Shown: positions 7,293-15,894 of the stretch, in pieces | Numbering within the stretch: the first letter of the stretch is position 1 | How the letters are laid out: the number at the start of each line of letters is the position of its first letter | NCBI RefSeq assembly: GCF_022538055.1 | Contig: NZ_JAKZAM010000010.1 | Location: 62,001 to 126,000, forward strand | Reading direction: 5' to 3' | Origin: Cognataquiflexum nitidum | Lineage (GTDB): Bacteria; Bacteroidota; Bacteroidia; Cytophagales; Cyclobacteriaceae | Length of the DNA stretch: 64,000 nt | Translations under genes and position numbers: made by a program | Notes under the pieces: generated by a model | What the model saw: only the letters and a program-made list of their open reading frames with translations | What the model was told of the DNA's origin: nothing | The model's database searches: none

Positions 7293-8567
7293 TCAATCAT
7301 AAAACAAAGAAGGAAGAAAAAGAGAAATCCCAGGTACAAAGGTCACGAGCAGCAATACAAACAAACTCACCAAAAGAAAAGGAACTCCCGCTTTTGCAAT
7401 TTTTTCCATCGGAATCTTGCCAATACTGGAAGCTACAAAGAGACAGACCCCTACAGGAGGAGTAGTCAGTCCTATGACCAGATTCACCACCATGATCATC
7501 GCAAACTGAATCGGGTCCACCCCGATATGCACTGCCACACCAAGCAATACAGGGAATAGAATCAGCAAAGAGGCAATAGTCTCCATAAATGCACCGACAA
7601 ATAGCAACAGCAAGTTGATCAGCAAAAGGAGCAAAATCTTGTTTTCGGTGATATTCAAAAGGCTTTGGGCGATCAGTTGGGGAATCTCCTCCACAGTCAT
7701 GATCCAGGCAAAAAGATTGGCAAATCCTACCAAAACCATCAGTGAGGCCGTCATCTTTGCGGATTCTAGGATAATCTTGGGAATCATCCTGAGTTTGAGT
7801 TCACCGTAGACAAAAAGCCCAATCGCCATGGCATAAACCACAGCTACAATGGAAGCTTCTGTCGGGGTAAAGACGCCACCGATAATCCCAAAAAGTATCA
7901 AGAGCGTCATTAAGATTGCCCAAAATGCCTGGTAAAAACTCTTGGCCATCTGCAAAAATGAAACTCTGGGGTTTTTGGGATATTTTTTTTTGATAGAAAT
8001 GATGTAAGTGACCAGCATCAAACCCATTCCTAGCAACAATCCCGGAACAATCCCTGCGATGAAAAGCTTTCCAACAGATAGTCCGGTCAAAGTTGCCGCG
8101 ATGATCATGGGTAAACTCGGTGGGATAATAGGCCCAATGGTCGATGAGGTAGCCGTCACAGCACAAGAAAAATCGGTATCGTATCCTTCTTTCTCCATGG
8201 CCGGAATCATCACCGAGCCGATACTCGCCGTATCGGCTATGGCTGTTCCGGAAATCCCTCCAAACAACATGGAGGCCCCAACATTGGCCAGACCCAAACC
8301 TCCACGGATGTGTCCGAAAAGTGCATTGCACAATTGGATAATCCTGTTGGTGATGCCGCTGGCATTCATCAGGTTGCCGGCAAGAATAAATCCCGGAATG
8401 GAAAGCAAGACAAAGACATCAAGCCCTGCATACATTTTTTGGGGAATGACAATAAAAGGCAAATCTGAAAACAAGATGAAAACAAATGATGCCAATCCCA
8501 ATGCGAATGCAACGGGAAAACCAAAAATCAGCAACAACAGAAATACGACGAAGAGTAGAATGGTCAT
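7293..8567 (-). CDS. dctM: TRAP transporter large permease (DctM family)
   Basis: 424 aa inner-membrane protein with about 12 hydrophobic segments and family features: N-terminal FGFPVAFALGLASF, LLSIPGFILAGNLMNASG, GGISGTAIADTASIGSVMIP and GLTTPPVGVCLFVASSIG. It forms the ion-driven translocation subunit with the small permease, whose stop overlaps this start by 4 nt (ATGA). With the binding protein upstream, the cluster is a complete P-Q-M TRAP system. Length is normal. Substrate (a dicarboxylate, sugar acid or similar anion) cannot be told from sequence alone. Confidence 0.95.
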   Translation of the reverse strand: MTILLFVVFLLLLIFGFPVAFALGLASFVFILFSDLPFIVIPQKMYAGLDVFVLLSIPGFILAGNLMNASGITNRIIQLCNALFGHIRGGLGLANVGASMLFGGISGTAIADTASIGSVMIPAMEKEGYDTDFSCAVTATSSTIGPIIPPSLPMIIAATLTGLSVGKLFIAGIVPGLLLGMGLMLVTYIISIKKKYPKNPRVSFLQMAKSFYQAFWAILMTLLILFGIIGGVFTPTEASIVAVVYAMAIGLFVYGELKLRMIPKIILESAKMTASLMVLVGFANLFAWIMTVEEIPQLIAQSLLNITENKILLLLLINLLLLFVGAFMETIASLLILFPVLLGVAVHIGVDPIQFAMIMVVNLVIGLTTPPVGVCLFVASSIGKIPMEKIAKAGVPFLLVSLFVLLLVTFVPGISLFLPSLFYD

Positions 8568-9019
8568 TGGTTTCGGAAGATTTTCTGGAGGTTTTTCTGA
8601 AGTTCGATTATTGAATAAAATGCTACAAACGCTGACATGCAGGTCATAGAAAAATAGATAAAGGCCATATTGATTTTCAAAGAAGCAGAATCTTGCAGAC
8701 TCACTATGTCCATCAGGGGAATGCTAAACACCAACATGCACAGCATCAAAAGAATGATACATAGCAGAATGAAAGAATCCATCCAATGACGGGCTTTGCC
8801 ACCTAACCAATCTAGAAACAAGGAGACGTTGATATAAGACCTGTCTTTGACCGCAAGTCCTGCACCCAAGCTGACCATGTAGATAAAACAGAACCTTGCC
8901 AATTCTTCCGTCCAATGCGGAGACCAAGGCAAAGCATATCTGGCAACGACCTGAATCACAACCGTTATTATCATCAACATAAAACTGATGGTGACTGCCC
9001 ATTCCAATATTTTATCCAT
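8564..9019 (-). CDS. dctQ: TRAP transporter small permease (DctQ family)
   Basis: 151 aa with four membrane helices, including the characteristic RYALPWSPHWTEELARFCFIY stretch before helix 2 and VKDRSYINV after it. It couples the large permease to the binding protein. The stop overlaps the DctM start (ATGA). The gap to dctP is 60 nt and holds a run of five heptad repeats, TGAGAYN. Confidence 0.93.
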   Translation of the reverse strand: MDKILEWAVTISFMLMIITVVIQVVARYALPWSPHWTEELARFCFIYMVSLGAGLAVKDRSYINVSLFLDWLGGKARHWMDSFILLCIILLMLCMLVFSIPLMDIVSLQDSASLKINMAFIYFSMTCMSAFVAFYSIIELQKNLQKIFRNQ

Positions 9020-9028
9020 GGTAGTTTG

Positions 9029-9063
9029 TGAGACCTGAGATTTGAGACTTGAGACTTGAGATA
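9029..9063. repeat. Five tandem heptads TGAGAYN
   Basis: Units TGAGACC, TGAGATT, TGAGACT, TGAGACT and TGAGATA run without spacing between dctP and dctQ. Such short tandem units can vary in number by slippage. Here they lie directly upstream of the dctQ start (9019) and could influence its translation. Confidence 0.75.
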
Positions 9064-9079
9064 ATAAGCCAGTCCGATT

Positions 9080-10063
9080 TCATTTTACTTCTTGGATTCT
9101 TTTATACAGCTGTTTTTGTGCTTCGGTAAAACTCTCCATGACTGCGGCGCTAGCAAGTTTTTCAAATGCTGCCTTGTCTACTTCGATAAACTCCATTCCT
9201 TTTTGTTTCAAGAACCGGTAATCCAATTCTTCCTGTTCCAGGTAAAGCTCATGTTCGTAGGCTTGCATCACATTGGCTGATTCCAGTATGATTTGCTGTA
9301 AATCAGGCGGCATACTTTCATATTTCTTGTTGCCCATGACCACGTAAGCCCAACCTTTAACATGTTCGGTCAGGTTACAGTATTTCTGTACTTCATAAAG
9401 TCCTGCATTCCGGATCAAAGCAAAAGGATTCTCCTGCCCATGGATCGTGGATTGTTGCAAAGAAGTGAAAACTTCAGAAAAAGCCATCGGCGTCGGTTTT
9501 GCTCCCAAAGCACTCCAAGTGGTGACATAAAGGGAAACATTTGGGACCCGAATAATCAGCCCTTTGAGGTCCTCAGGGTGTCGAATAGGCGTATTTGTGG
9601 TGAGGTTTCTCGCTCCTCTTTCAAACCATGCGATGGGCTTTAATCCTGCCACTTCGGTGATATGCGCCTCAATTTCTTTTCCAATGGGACCACCGGCTAT
9701 TTTTTGAAGGTGGTCAGAATCCCTGATTGCATAGGGGGTGGCGCATAATATGGCATAAGGAAGGCTCCAGTTTTCTAGTGACTCGGCTGTGACCATGATA
9801 TCCATACTCCCACCCAAAATCCCTGTAATCATGTCCATTTCCTTTCCAAGCTGTTCGTTGGGATAGACCTTGACTTGTACCCTTCCCTCAGATTTTTGAA
9901 AAACTTCCTCCGCAAACTTCATCGCTGCTTTGTGCCATATATTGTTTTCATTGGCGAGGTGTCCAAACCGAAGTGTAAATTCAGGTTTGGATTTTGAATC
10001 TTGTTGCCTACAGCCCATGAGGACTAATGCAATTAGAAAAATATAGGGAAGGCTTTTGATCAT
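9080..10063 (-). CDS. dctP: TRAP transporter solute-binding lipoprotein (DctP family)
   Basis: 327 aa lipoprotein with a signal peptide ending ALVLMGC (Cys18). The DctP fold is supported by LRFGHLANENNIWHKAAMKFAEEV at the N-terminus, the ligand-binding Arg region GARNLTTNTPIRHPEDLKGLIIRVPN and the PTPMAFSEVFTSLQQSTIHGQENP stretch. The conserved Arg of RVPN would hold the substrate carboxylate, so an organic anion is expected. Being a lipoprotein, it is tethered to a membrane rather than freely periplasmic. First gene of the TRAP operon. Confidence 0.95.
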   Translation of the reverse strand: MIKSLPYIFLIALVLMGCRQQDSKSKPEFTLRFGHLANENNIWHKAAMKFAEEVFQKSEGRVQVKVYPNEQLGKEMDMITGILGGSMDIMVTAESLENWSLPYAILCATPYAIRDSDHLQKIAGGPIGKEIEAHITEVAGLKPIAWFERGARNLTTNTPIRHPEDLKGLIIRVPNVSLYVTTWSALGAKPTPMAFSEVFTSLQQSTIHGQENPFALIRNAGLYEVQKYCNLTEHVKGWAYVVMGNKKYESMPPDLQQIILESANVMQAYEHELYLEQEELDYRFLKQKGMEFIEVDKAAFEKLASAAVMESFTEAQKQLYKRIQEVK

Positions 10064-10178
10064 TCTGGATTTTGTTGGTGATTCTTTCGCAGAAGCTAAG
10101 GATCAATAATTTATTGAAAAAAATCTGCTTTCTAACAAAACGGTAAACAAATCCCGTAATTGATGGAAAATATTGGAT

Positions 10179-10787
10179 TCAATCCAACCTCGGCAGACTC
10201 AGTTTGTATTTGACTGCAATCAACCTGATACTGATAATCATAGAAATGGAAACCAGCAGGTTGATATCTCTGTGAACGCCAAAGTAATTCAAAACCAAAT
10301 ATAGTATAGCGCCTGCCAAACAGGCGGAGGCATAGACTTCCTTACGGAAAAGTATCGGGATTTCATTGACCAGGGTATCTCTAATCACTCCACCCATCAC
10401 TGCCGAAAACATGCCCATGATAGCTGCAATCTCAGGCCTGAACCCTAGGCTCAAAGATTTTTCGACACCAAGCACCGTAAAAAAACCTATTCCAAGTGTG
10501 TCAAATAGAAACATGGTTCTCCTCAATTTCAACATGATTTTTGGGAAAACAAAAGCTGTAAAAATCCCAGCAAAGATCGCATAAAGGAAGTGGACATCCC
10601 CTATCCAGACCAAGGGATAAGCCCCCAACAACACATCCCGGAGTGTTCCTCCACCGATAGCCGTGATGAATCCAGTGAATCCCGCTCCAAAAATATCATG
10701 CTCGCGGTCTCTGACTGCCAAAGCACCGGAAATCGCAAAAACAAATGTACCGATCAGTTCTAAGGGATATTGAAGATCCATTTCCAT
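10179..10787 (-). CDS. TRIC/UPF0126-family cation channel-like membrane protein
   Basis: 202 aa (or 200 from Met3 at 10781) with about seven helices arranged as two repeats, each with a glycine-rich kinked motif: TAIGGGTLRDVLLG and AVMGGVIRDTL. This matches the bacterial trimeric intracellular cation channel family (YadS/UPF0126). The protein probably conducts K+ or a small substrate across the inner membrane. It is a monocistronic minus-strand gene, divergent from the unknown gene at 10902. Confidence 0.9.
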   Translation of the reverse strand: MEMDLQYPLELIGTFVFAISGALAVRDREHDIFGAGFTGFITAIGGGTLRDVLLGAYPLVWIGDVHFLYAIFAGIFTAFVFPKIMLKLRRTMFLFDTLGIGFFTVLGVEKSLSLGFRPEIAAIMGMFSAVMGGVIRDTLVNEIPILFRKEVYASACLAGAILYLVLNYFGVHRDINLLVSISMIISIRLIAVKYKLSLPRLD

Positions 10788-10901
10788 AGGGAATATTTAT
10801 CAAAGAAAACCTATTTCATGTCCATGTAAAAGTGAATGATGGATTTTTGATTTTATATGGTAAATTCCTAACTTAATCAAATAAGAAAACCCCATTGACC
10901 T

Positions 10902-11279
10902 ATGAGAGAAAGACTGAATGTATCGATACAATCTGCGAGTTTGATTTTGGTGGCCGCAGGCCTAGCTTGGGTGGTTTGGTCCAATGACACCAGCATGAAG
11001 GAAATGTTGACTTACCTGATAATTCTTATCCTATTGATAGAAGGCTTGAGTCTTTTTTTGATAGGGAAGGTATATCCTGAAAGCCACACCACTTTCAAAA
11101 CGGGAATATTGGCTTCCTTATTGATACTTTTTGGAATCAAGATAATGGCGCCCGACTTGTTCATTCCCTTGACCATCACAGTTTTTGCCATCAATTTTAT
11201 GTATAATTTTTATACCAATGGAAAAAGGAGACAGGGAACTTTCAAAAGAAAAACCGGAGGGAAATTAAAAACAAGGTAG
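10902..11279 (+). CDS. Small membrane protein, unknown function
   Basis: 125 aa with four hydrophobic helices in residues 8-107 and a strongly basic C-terminal tail (GKRRQGTFKRKTGGKLKTR) that would lie in the cytoplasm. No family is recognised. The next gene starts 50 nt downstream on the same strand, so the two may be cotranscribed. Coding status is supported by length, start position and helix pattern. Confidence 0.7.
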   Translation: MRERLNVSIQSASLILVAAGLAWVVWSNDTSMKEMLTYLIILILLIEGLSLFLIGKVYPESHTTFKTGILASLLILFGIKIMAPDLFIPLTITVFAINFMYNFYTNGKRRQGTFKRKTGGKLKTR

Positions 11280-11328
11280 GTTGAGGATCGGCATAAATTT
11301 TGAAAGGGATGAGTAAAAAGAACATAAA

Positions 11329-11793
11329 ATGTTGAAAAGATACCTTTTGATCCTTTTGCTGCTAGCACCCATCTCACTTTTTGCTCAAGTCAAACTAGAT
11401 CGACTTGTCTCTGAAAGGAAAAGCATGCACGCTGCATGGAAAGCTTCAGAGTCCAAAAAAACCGGAATTTTTGGGAACCGGACCAAGAAGGACATGATCG
11501 AAACCAATGAATGGATGGAGCGCATCATCCAAAAAGACAATCAGATCATGGAAGAATTGAAAATGCTGAGCGAGATCGAAAAAACCGAAATCACCTACGA
11601 AAAGAATGACTATAAATTCATTTCCCAAAAACAGGAAAGGGAAATAGCCATGCTCAAAAGGACATTAGCAGAAAAAGAAGGGATGGTGATGGAAGAAAAA
11701 TCAGAAAGCAGGACTTATGAGTGGCTGACTTTCATTTTCTTCCTCAGCACCACAACTTTATCTTTCCTTTTTTGGAAAAGGTCAAAAGCCTAA
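11329..11793 (+). CDS. Secreted/membrane coiled-coil protein, unknown function
   Basis: 154 aa: N-terminal signal peptide (ends LFAQ, around residue 20), a long charged coiled-coil region (about 25-125, e.g. EKTEITYEKNDYKFISQKQ), then a C-terminal transmembrane helix (WLTFIFFLSTTTLSFLFW) and a short basic tail. The topology puts the coiled coil in the periplasm. It ends 3 nt before the convergent psd stop. No known family recognised. Confidence 0.72.
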   Translation: MLKRYLLILLLLAPISLFAQVKLDRLVSERKSMHAAWKASESKKTGIFGNRTKKDMIETNEWMERIIQKDNQIMEELKMLSEIEKTEITYEKNDYKFISQKQEREIAMLKRTLAEKEGMVMEEKSESRTYEWLTFIFFLSTTTLSFLFWKRSKA

Positions 11794-11795
11794 TC

Positions 11796-12455
11796 TTACT
11801 TCAACCTCGCAATGGGGGTTCTGCCACCTTTGGTTTTTTCATCCAAGCTGACCAAAACTTCGGCATCCAAAGGAAGATAAACATCCACTCGTGAGCCAAA
11901 TTTGATAAATCCGAATTCTCCACCCTGGGCAAGAGGTGTTCCCTCTTTTACATACCATTTGATCCTGCGGGCTAAAGCACCGGCAATCTGACGTACCAGA
12001 ATTTTAACACCGCTTTTGTGAGAGATGACCATGGTAGTCCGCTCATTTTCGGTGCTGGATTTAGGATGCCAAGCGACCAAATATTTTCCCGGATGGTATT
12101 TGAAAAATTCTACAATACCCGCAATAGGAGACCTATTGACATGGACATTGATTGGGGACATAAAAATGGAAACCTGCTTTCGCCTGTCATTAAGGTATTC
12201 AGTTTCGGTGGTCTCTTCTATCACCACCACTTTTCCATCTGCAGGTGCAAATACCAGTTTTTCTTCGTTTGGAAGCTGAATAAAAGGGTTCCGGAAAAAC
12301 TGTAAAATCAACAGATACAAAATAATACTGACAAGCAAAATGACATTAAGGATGGTTTCCTGTTCTGGAATCCACCTGTTCAATCCAAAATTGACTGCTA
12401 CCAGAATTAGCAATAGCCAAAATAATAATGTTCTACCTTCTCTGTGAATACTCAT
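11796..12455 (-). CDS. psd: Phosphatidylserine decarboxylase family proenzyme
   Basis: 219 aa inner-membrane enzyme converting phosphatidylserine to phosphatidylethanolamine. Two hydrophobic segments (residues 9-27 and 35-53) precede the catalytic part with APADGKVVVIE, FMSPINVHVNRSP and the self-cleavage site GFIKFGSRVD, where Ser188 should become the pyruvoyl group. It is the short Psd class used by Bacteroidota and archaetidylserine decarboxylase relatives. cdsA, which makes the CDP-diacylglycerol precursor, lies two genes upstream. Confidence 0.94.
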   Translation of the reverse strand: MSIHREGRTLLFWLLLILVAVNFGLNRWIPEQETILNVILLVSIILYLLILQFFRNPFIQLPNEEKLVFAPADGKVVVIEETTETEYLNDRRKQVSIFMSPINVHVNRSPIAGIVEFFKYHPGKYLVAWHPKSSTENERTTMVISHKSGVKILVRQIAGALARRIKWYVKEGTPLAQGGEFGFIKFGSRVDVYLPLDAEVLVSLDEKTKGGRTPIARLK

Positions 12456-12472
12456 TTTCTATAAAATTGAAA

Positions 12473-12498
12473 GGGCGTGAAAGTTGACCTTCACGCCC
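12473..12498 (-). terminator. Hairpin between glutamate dehydrogenase and psd
   Basis: Perfect 9-bp stem GGGCGTGAA (12473-12481)/TTCACGCCC (12490-12498). On the minus strand it follows the dehydrogenase stop (12527) and is followed by TTTCAATTTT, a weak T-run. It is probably a leaky terminator or attenuator separating psd from the upstream gene. Confidence 0.6.
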
Positions 12499-12526
12499 CA
12501 AATATAGTAAAAACTTTTTTTTAGAC

Positions 12527-13804
12527 TTAAAATCCTCCCCTAAACGTGTAGGTTTTTGCTACTTTATCAATTGCGACTATGTATGCCGCAATCCTCATCG
12601 GAACCTGATATTTGACTGAAGCTTCATAGACATGGTCAAAAGCATCCTTCATGATCCTGTCAGATCTTCTGTTTACCCTTTCAGCAGTCCACTTATACCC
12701 TAGTCGGTTTTGAACCCACTCAAAATAAGAGACAGTCACCCCGCCTGCATTGGCCAGGATATCCGGCACAGCCATGATTCCCTTGTCATTTAATATCGCA
12801 TCTGCCTTAGCCGAAGTAGGGCCATTGGCACCTTCTACGATCAATTTGGCTTTGATTCTATCGGCGTTTGCGATGGTGATGACATCTTCCACGGCGGCAG
12901 GCACAAGTACGTCCACCTCCAGTTCAAGCAAATCCATGGCGTCCGCCAGTTTTTCAGCACCTGAAAAATTCTCAAGCGTTCCTTTGTTACTGTCTCTGTA
13001 AGCAATAGCTTCTTGGATATTGATACCGTTTGGATTATAATAAGCCCCAGAAATATCAGAAATAGCCAAAATCCTCAAGCCTCTTTCTTCCAAAAGCAGG
13101 GCTGCCCATGAGCCTACATTTCCAAAACCCTGAACTGCGCAGGTAGCCTGGAAAGGGTTGATCTTTAACTTCTGCATGGCCGCCAAAGCGGTAACCATGA
13201 CACCGCGACCGGTAGCTTCTGTTCTTCCGAGTGAACCTCCCAATACCAATGGCTTGCCGGTAACCACAGCATTGACCGTCATTCCATGCGCTTTGGAGTA
13301 TTCATCCATCAACCAAGCCATTTCTCTTGGACCCGTTCCCATGTCAGGTGCAGGTATATCCTTGTCCGGTCCAAAGACATCTATCATCGCTAGGGTATAA
13401 GCCCTTACCAATCTTTCAATTTCTCCTGCAGACATTTCCCTTGGATTGCACCTCACCCCTCCTTTACCTCCACCGTAAGGTATGTCCACTACGGCACATT
13501 TCCATGTCATCCACGCTGCAAGTGCCCTGACTTCATCTAGGTGCACATCAGGTGCAAACCTGATTCCCCCTTTTGCCGGTCCCAAAATGTTAGAATGAAT
13601 AACACGAATTCCTTCAAAAACCTTGATTTTACCATTGTCCATGGTAATCGGAAGGGAGACGATGACTTGTTTGGCGGGATTTTTTAGCACGTTGTAGACC
13701 TCTTCAGATAGGCCTAATTTTTCTGCTGCAATGTGAAACCTTTCCATCATGGACTCCAGCGGATTTTCTTTATCCTTGATCGGAGCCGGTTCAATGTAAG
13801 CCAT
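12527..13804 (-). CDS. gdhA: Glu/Leu/Phe/Val-type glutamate dehydrogenase
   Basis: 425 aa cytosolic oxidoreductase interconverting glutamate and 2-oxoglutarate plus ammonia. It has the active-site motif VVDIPYGGGKGGV (Lys114), the GPDKDIPAPDMGT substrate region and a Rossmann domain with AVQGFGNVGSWAA. Length and the GFGNVG signature fit the hexameric, catabolic NAD-type class. The symbol is by similarity; leucine dehydrogenase is less likely given length and motif set. It lies between cdsA and psd on the same strand, 71 nt after cdsA's upstream side, apparently with its own terminator. Confidence 0.9.
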   Translation of the reverse strand: MAYIEPAPIKDKENPLESMMERFHIAAEKLGLSEEVYNVLKNPAKQVIVSLPITMDNGKIKVFEGIRVIHSNILGPAKGGIRFAPDVHLDEVRALAAWMTWKCAVVDIPYGGGKGGVRCNPREMSAGEIERLVRAYTLAMIDVFGPDKDIPAPDMGTGPREMAWLMDEYSKAHGMTVNAVVTGKPLVLGGSLGRTEATGRGVMVTALAAMQKLKINPFQATCAVQGFGNVGSWAALLLEERGLRILAISDISGAYYNPNGINIQEAIAYRDSNKGTLENFSGAEKLADAMDLLELEVDVLVPAAVEDVITIANADRIKAKLIVEGANGPTSAKADAILNDKGIMAVPDILANAGGVTVSYFEWVQNRLGYKWTAERVNRRSDRIMKDAFDHVYEASVKYQVPMRIAAYIVAIDKVAKTYTFRGGF

Positions 13805-13875
13805 ATTGGGTTTATTTAGTTGACTGTTTAATACGGTACAATATTAAGGAGTTTTTTAATATCCTATAGGCAAAA

Positions 13876-14733
13876 TTAGAAGATTTTCAAAAAGGCGGCT
13901 ATAAATGGTGCTGATAATAACAATCCGTCAAAACGGTCCATAAACCCACCGTGGCCCGGAAGGGATTTTCCGGAGTCTTTGATTTCTATGCTTCTTTTAA
14001 AAAGTGATTCTATAAGATCTCCATATGTCCCTGCGATGATGATGATAGTCGCCATTCCAAGCCATTGCCATTCCTCAATAGACCTGAAATTCTTGCCAAG
14101 AAAATATGCCACAATAAATGCCGATGCAGCTCCTCCCAAAAATCCCTCCCAAGATTTCTTTGGAGAGACTCTTTCGAACAGTTTGGTCTTTCCAAACTTA
14201 GTTCCGGCAAAGTATGCTCCCGAATCTGAAGCCCAAAGGATAAACAAGGAGCCAATGATGACCTCATAGTGGAAGGAGCCGTCCACCGAAAAGGCGGCTA
14301 CATTGAGCAAGGAAAAAGGCACTGCCACATAAAAAATACCAAGAAATGTGTAGGCAATACCTGTGAAAGGTTTCTTGTCTGATTTTCTATATAGTTTGAT
14401 AAAGAAAACCAGAGAGGCCATAGGAAAAATCAAGAAATAATACTTCTCATTCAGGTGCTCCATCCCGATAAAGAACGAAAGTGTAAAGATACCCAAGCCT
14501 AAAAACGTCCCAAAGCTTTTTAAGGGCAACATGCCATCAAGTCCGGAAAGCTTGTAGAATTCCATTTGGGAAAATGCAAGTATCAATCCAAAAATCAGAA
14601 AATATAGCCAAGGGCTGATAATGGAGCCGGCCACGATGATACCTGCACCGATGATACCTGTGATTATCCTTTGGCCAAGATTACTGTAATTGTTTATGTT
14701 AAACCTATCTCTGACTCTAAAAGGAGATCTCAT
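13876..14733 (-). CDS. cdsA: Phosphatidate cytidylyltransferase
   Basis: 285 aa from ATG 14731-14733; an in-frame TTG at 14742 is less likely. About eight membrane helices. The C-terminal CTP-transferase signature is present (FKRSIEIKDSGKSLPGHGGFMDRFDGL), with the earlier SDSGAYFAGTKFGKTKLFERVSPKKSWEG region. It makes CDP-diacylglycerol from phosphatidate and CTP for phospholipid synthesis. The start lies inside the DUF2007 gene (17-nt overlap), so its translation is probably coupled to that gene. Confidence 0.95.
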   Translation of the reverse strand: MRSPFRVRDRFNINNYSNLGQRIITGIIGAGIIVAGSIISPWLYFLIFGLILAFSQMEFYKLSGLDGMLPLKSFGTFLGLGIFTLSFFIGMEHLNEKYYFLIFPMASLVFFIKLYRKSDKKPFTGIAYTFLGIFYVAVPFSLLNVAAFSVDGSFHYEVIIGSLFILWASDSGAYFAGTKFGKTKLFERVSPKKSWEGFLGGAASAFIVAYFLGKNFRSIEEWQWLGMATIIIIAGTYGDLIESLFKRSIEIKDSGKSLPGHGGFMDRFDGLLLSAPFIAAFLKIF

Positions 14734-14923
14734 TCTTGACAATATTTAGTGCTTTTGAAAACTCAACCTGTGGTACCATTACCTCATACTGTCCATGTAT
14801 CCGGTAGACAGATTCTATTTTATTCATTACGACAGCAGGGATTCCGTTTTCCTCCAAGACTGACTTGACAATCTCAGCCCTCACAGGGGAGCCATCTGAA
14901 AATACTTTCTGCCAATTATCCAT
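14717..14923 (-). CDS. DUF2007-family small protein
   Basis: 68 aa from ATG 14921-14923 (a longer frame to 14968 runs into the CPBP gene and is unlikely). The fold hints at the DUF2007 'putative signal-transducing' family: WQKVFSDGSPVRAEIVKSVLEENGIPAVVMN followed by VMVPQVEFSKALNIV. The family resembles small ligand-binding or PII-like domains; function unproven. It overlaps the CPBP stop by 8 nt (ATGGATAA) and cdsA's start by 17 nt, so it sits in a tightly coupled trio. Confidence 0.85.
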   Translation of the reverse strand: MDNWQKVFSDGSPVRAEIVKSVLEENGIPAVVMNKIESVYRIHGQYEVMVPQVEFSKALNIVKNEISF

Positions 14924-15857
14924 TTGATTCAATATTTTGAATTTTCTCCTTAAATACCCTAAAACCAACCAACAAAATCAACAATCCGACAAGGGCGATA
15001 GGTATAGATACCTGATCTGTTTCATCAATATTGAACTCTATTTTGCCCAATTTATCCAAATAAACCAAAATCACAGTGAAAGTATTGTTAAGAATATGTC
15101 CGATTATAGGATAAACAAGGCTTCCTGAATAGAGGTAAAGATAACCGAATACTGCTCCAAGCATCATTCGGGGGAAGAATCCATAAAATTGGAAATGGAT
15201 TGCTGAAAATATAAAGGCGGATAACCAAATCGCTACGTGGGCATTTCCTGTAAACAAATGAAGCTTGGGTTGGAGAACTCCCCTAAACAAAAATTCCTCT
15301 CCGATTCCTGCCAACACCCCGATGACGAGAACCCCCATCAAAAACTCACCGACATTTTCAAAATCGGTCAGGTATTTTGTCAAACCCATCAGTTCATCCT
15401 CTTTGGACCGCATCATCTGTTCCAATTCGCTGAGAAATTCCGGCAAAACGATTTTGGCATTCCAGTCAATCAAGAGGCTGTTGAACAAAACTGAGCCAAT
15501 CATGATTACCAAGGTAAGCGCCAATCCCATGAACTTAAACCTTGACATTTGCTGTTTCCAACCAAGATTTGCTTTGTCTATCACTTTGGAAATCAATAAT
15601 CCTGCAACCAAAAAGCCAAGTCCTCCACCGAGCCCTTGGACAAAAAGGAAGGCCATCCGACCATTTGGGTGGGAAGATTCTGCTGTGAAAAGAGCGGCAA
15701 GCTCATCAAGGGGGATACCAAAAAGAAATGGCAGTAATAAAAGTCCAAGACCTTGCAAAAGAATTAATACGCCAAAAGTGACTAAAACCATCACCACTAT
15801 AGACAAAAGCCAATTACTTTTGGAAGTGATTGGTACTTGGGTTTTATATATCTCCAT
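14916..15857 (-). CDS. CPBP-family intramembrane glutamic endopeptidase
   Basis: 313 aa, about eight helices. The three active-site motifs of the CPBP (CAAX protease/bacteriocin-processing, Abi) family are all present: EEFLFR (Glu187/Glu188, Arg192), SAIHF (His221) and GHILNN (His254, Asn258). It should therefore be an active membrane protease; the substrate is unknown. It is the first gene of the CPBP-DUF2007-cdsA trio and is divergent from dusB, 37 nt away. Confidence 0.92.
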   Translation of the reverse strand: MEIYKTQVPITSKSNWLLSIVVMVLVTFGVLILLQGLGLLLLPFLFGIPLDELAALFTAESSHPNGRMAFLFVQGLGGGLGFLVAGLLISKVIDKANLGWKQQMSRFKFMGLALTLVIMIGSVLFNSLLIDWNAKIVLPEFLSELEQMMRSKEDELMGLTKYLTDFENVGEFLMGVLVIGVLAGIGEEFLFRGVLQPKLHLFTGNAHVAIWLSAFIFSAIHFQFYGFFPRMMLGAVFGYLYLYSGSLVYPIIGHILNNTFTVILVYLDKLGKIEFNIDETDQVSIPIALVGLLILLVGFRVFKEKIQNIESNG

Positions 15858-15894
15858 AATTGGGGTAAATTTACACGAAAATTAGAATTAGGAA

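Noticed and set aside
7148..7339. 63-codon frame on the minus strand starting with an FFF-rich segment
   Set aside because: It overlaps the end of dctM in another frame and runs through the repeat region; composition is not coding-like.
9029..9063. CRISPR-like tandem repeats
   Set aside because: Units are 7 nt, contiguous and without spacers, so it is a simple tandem repeat.
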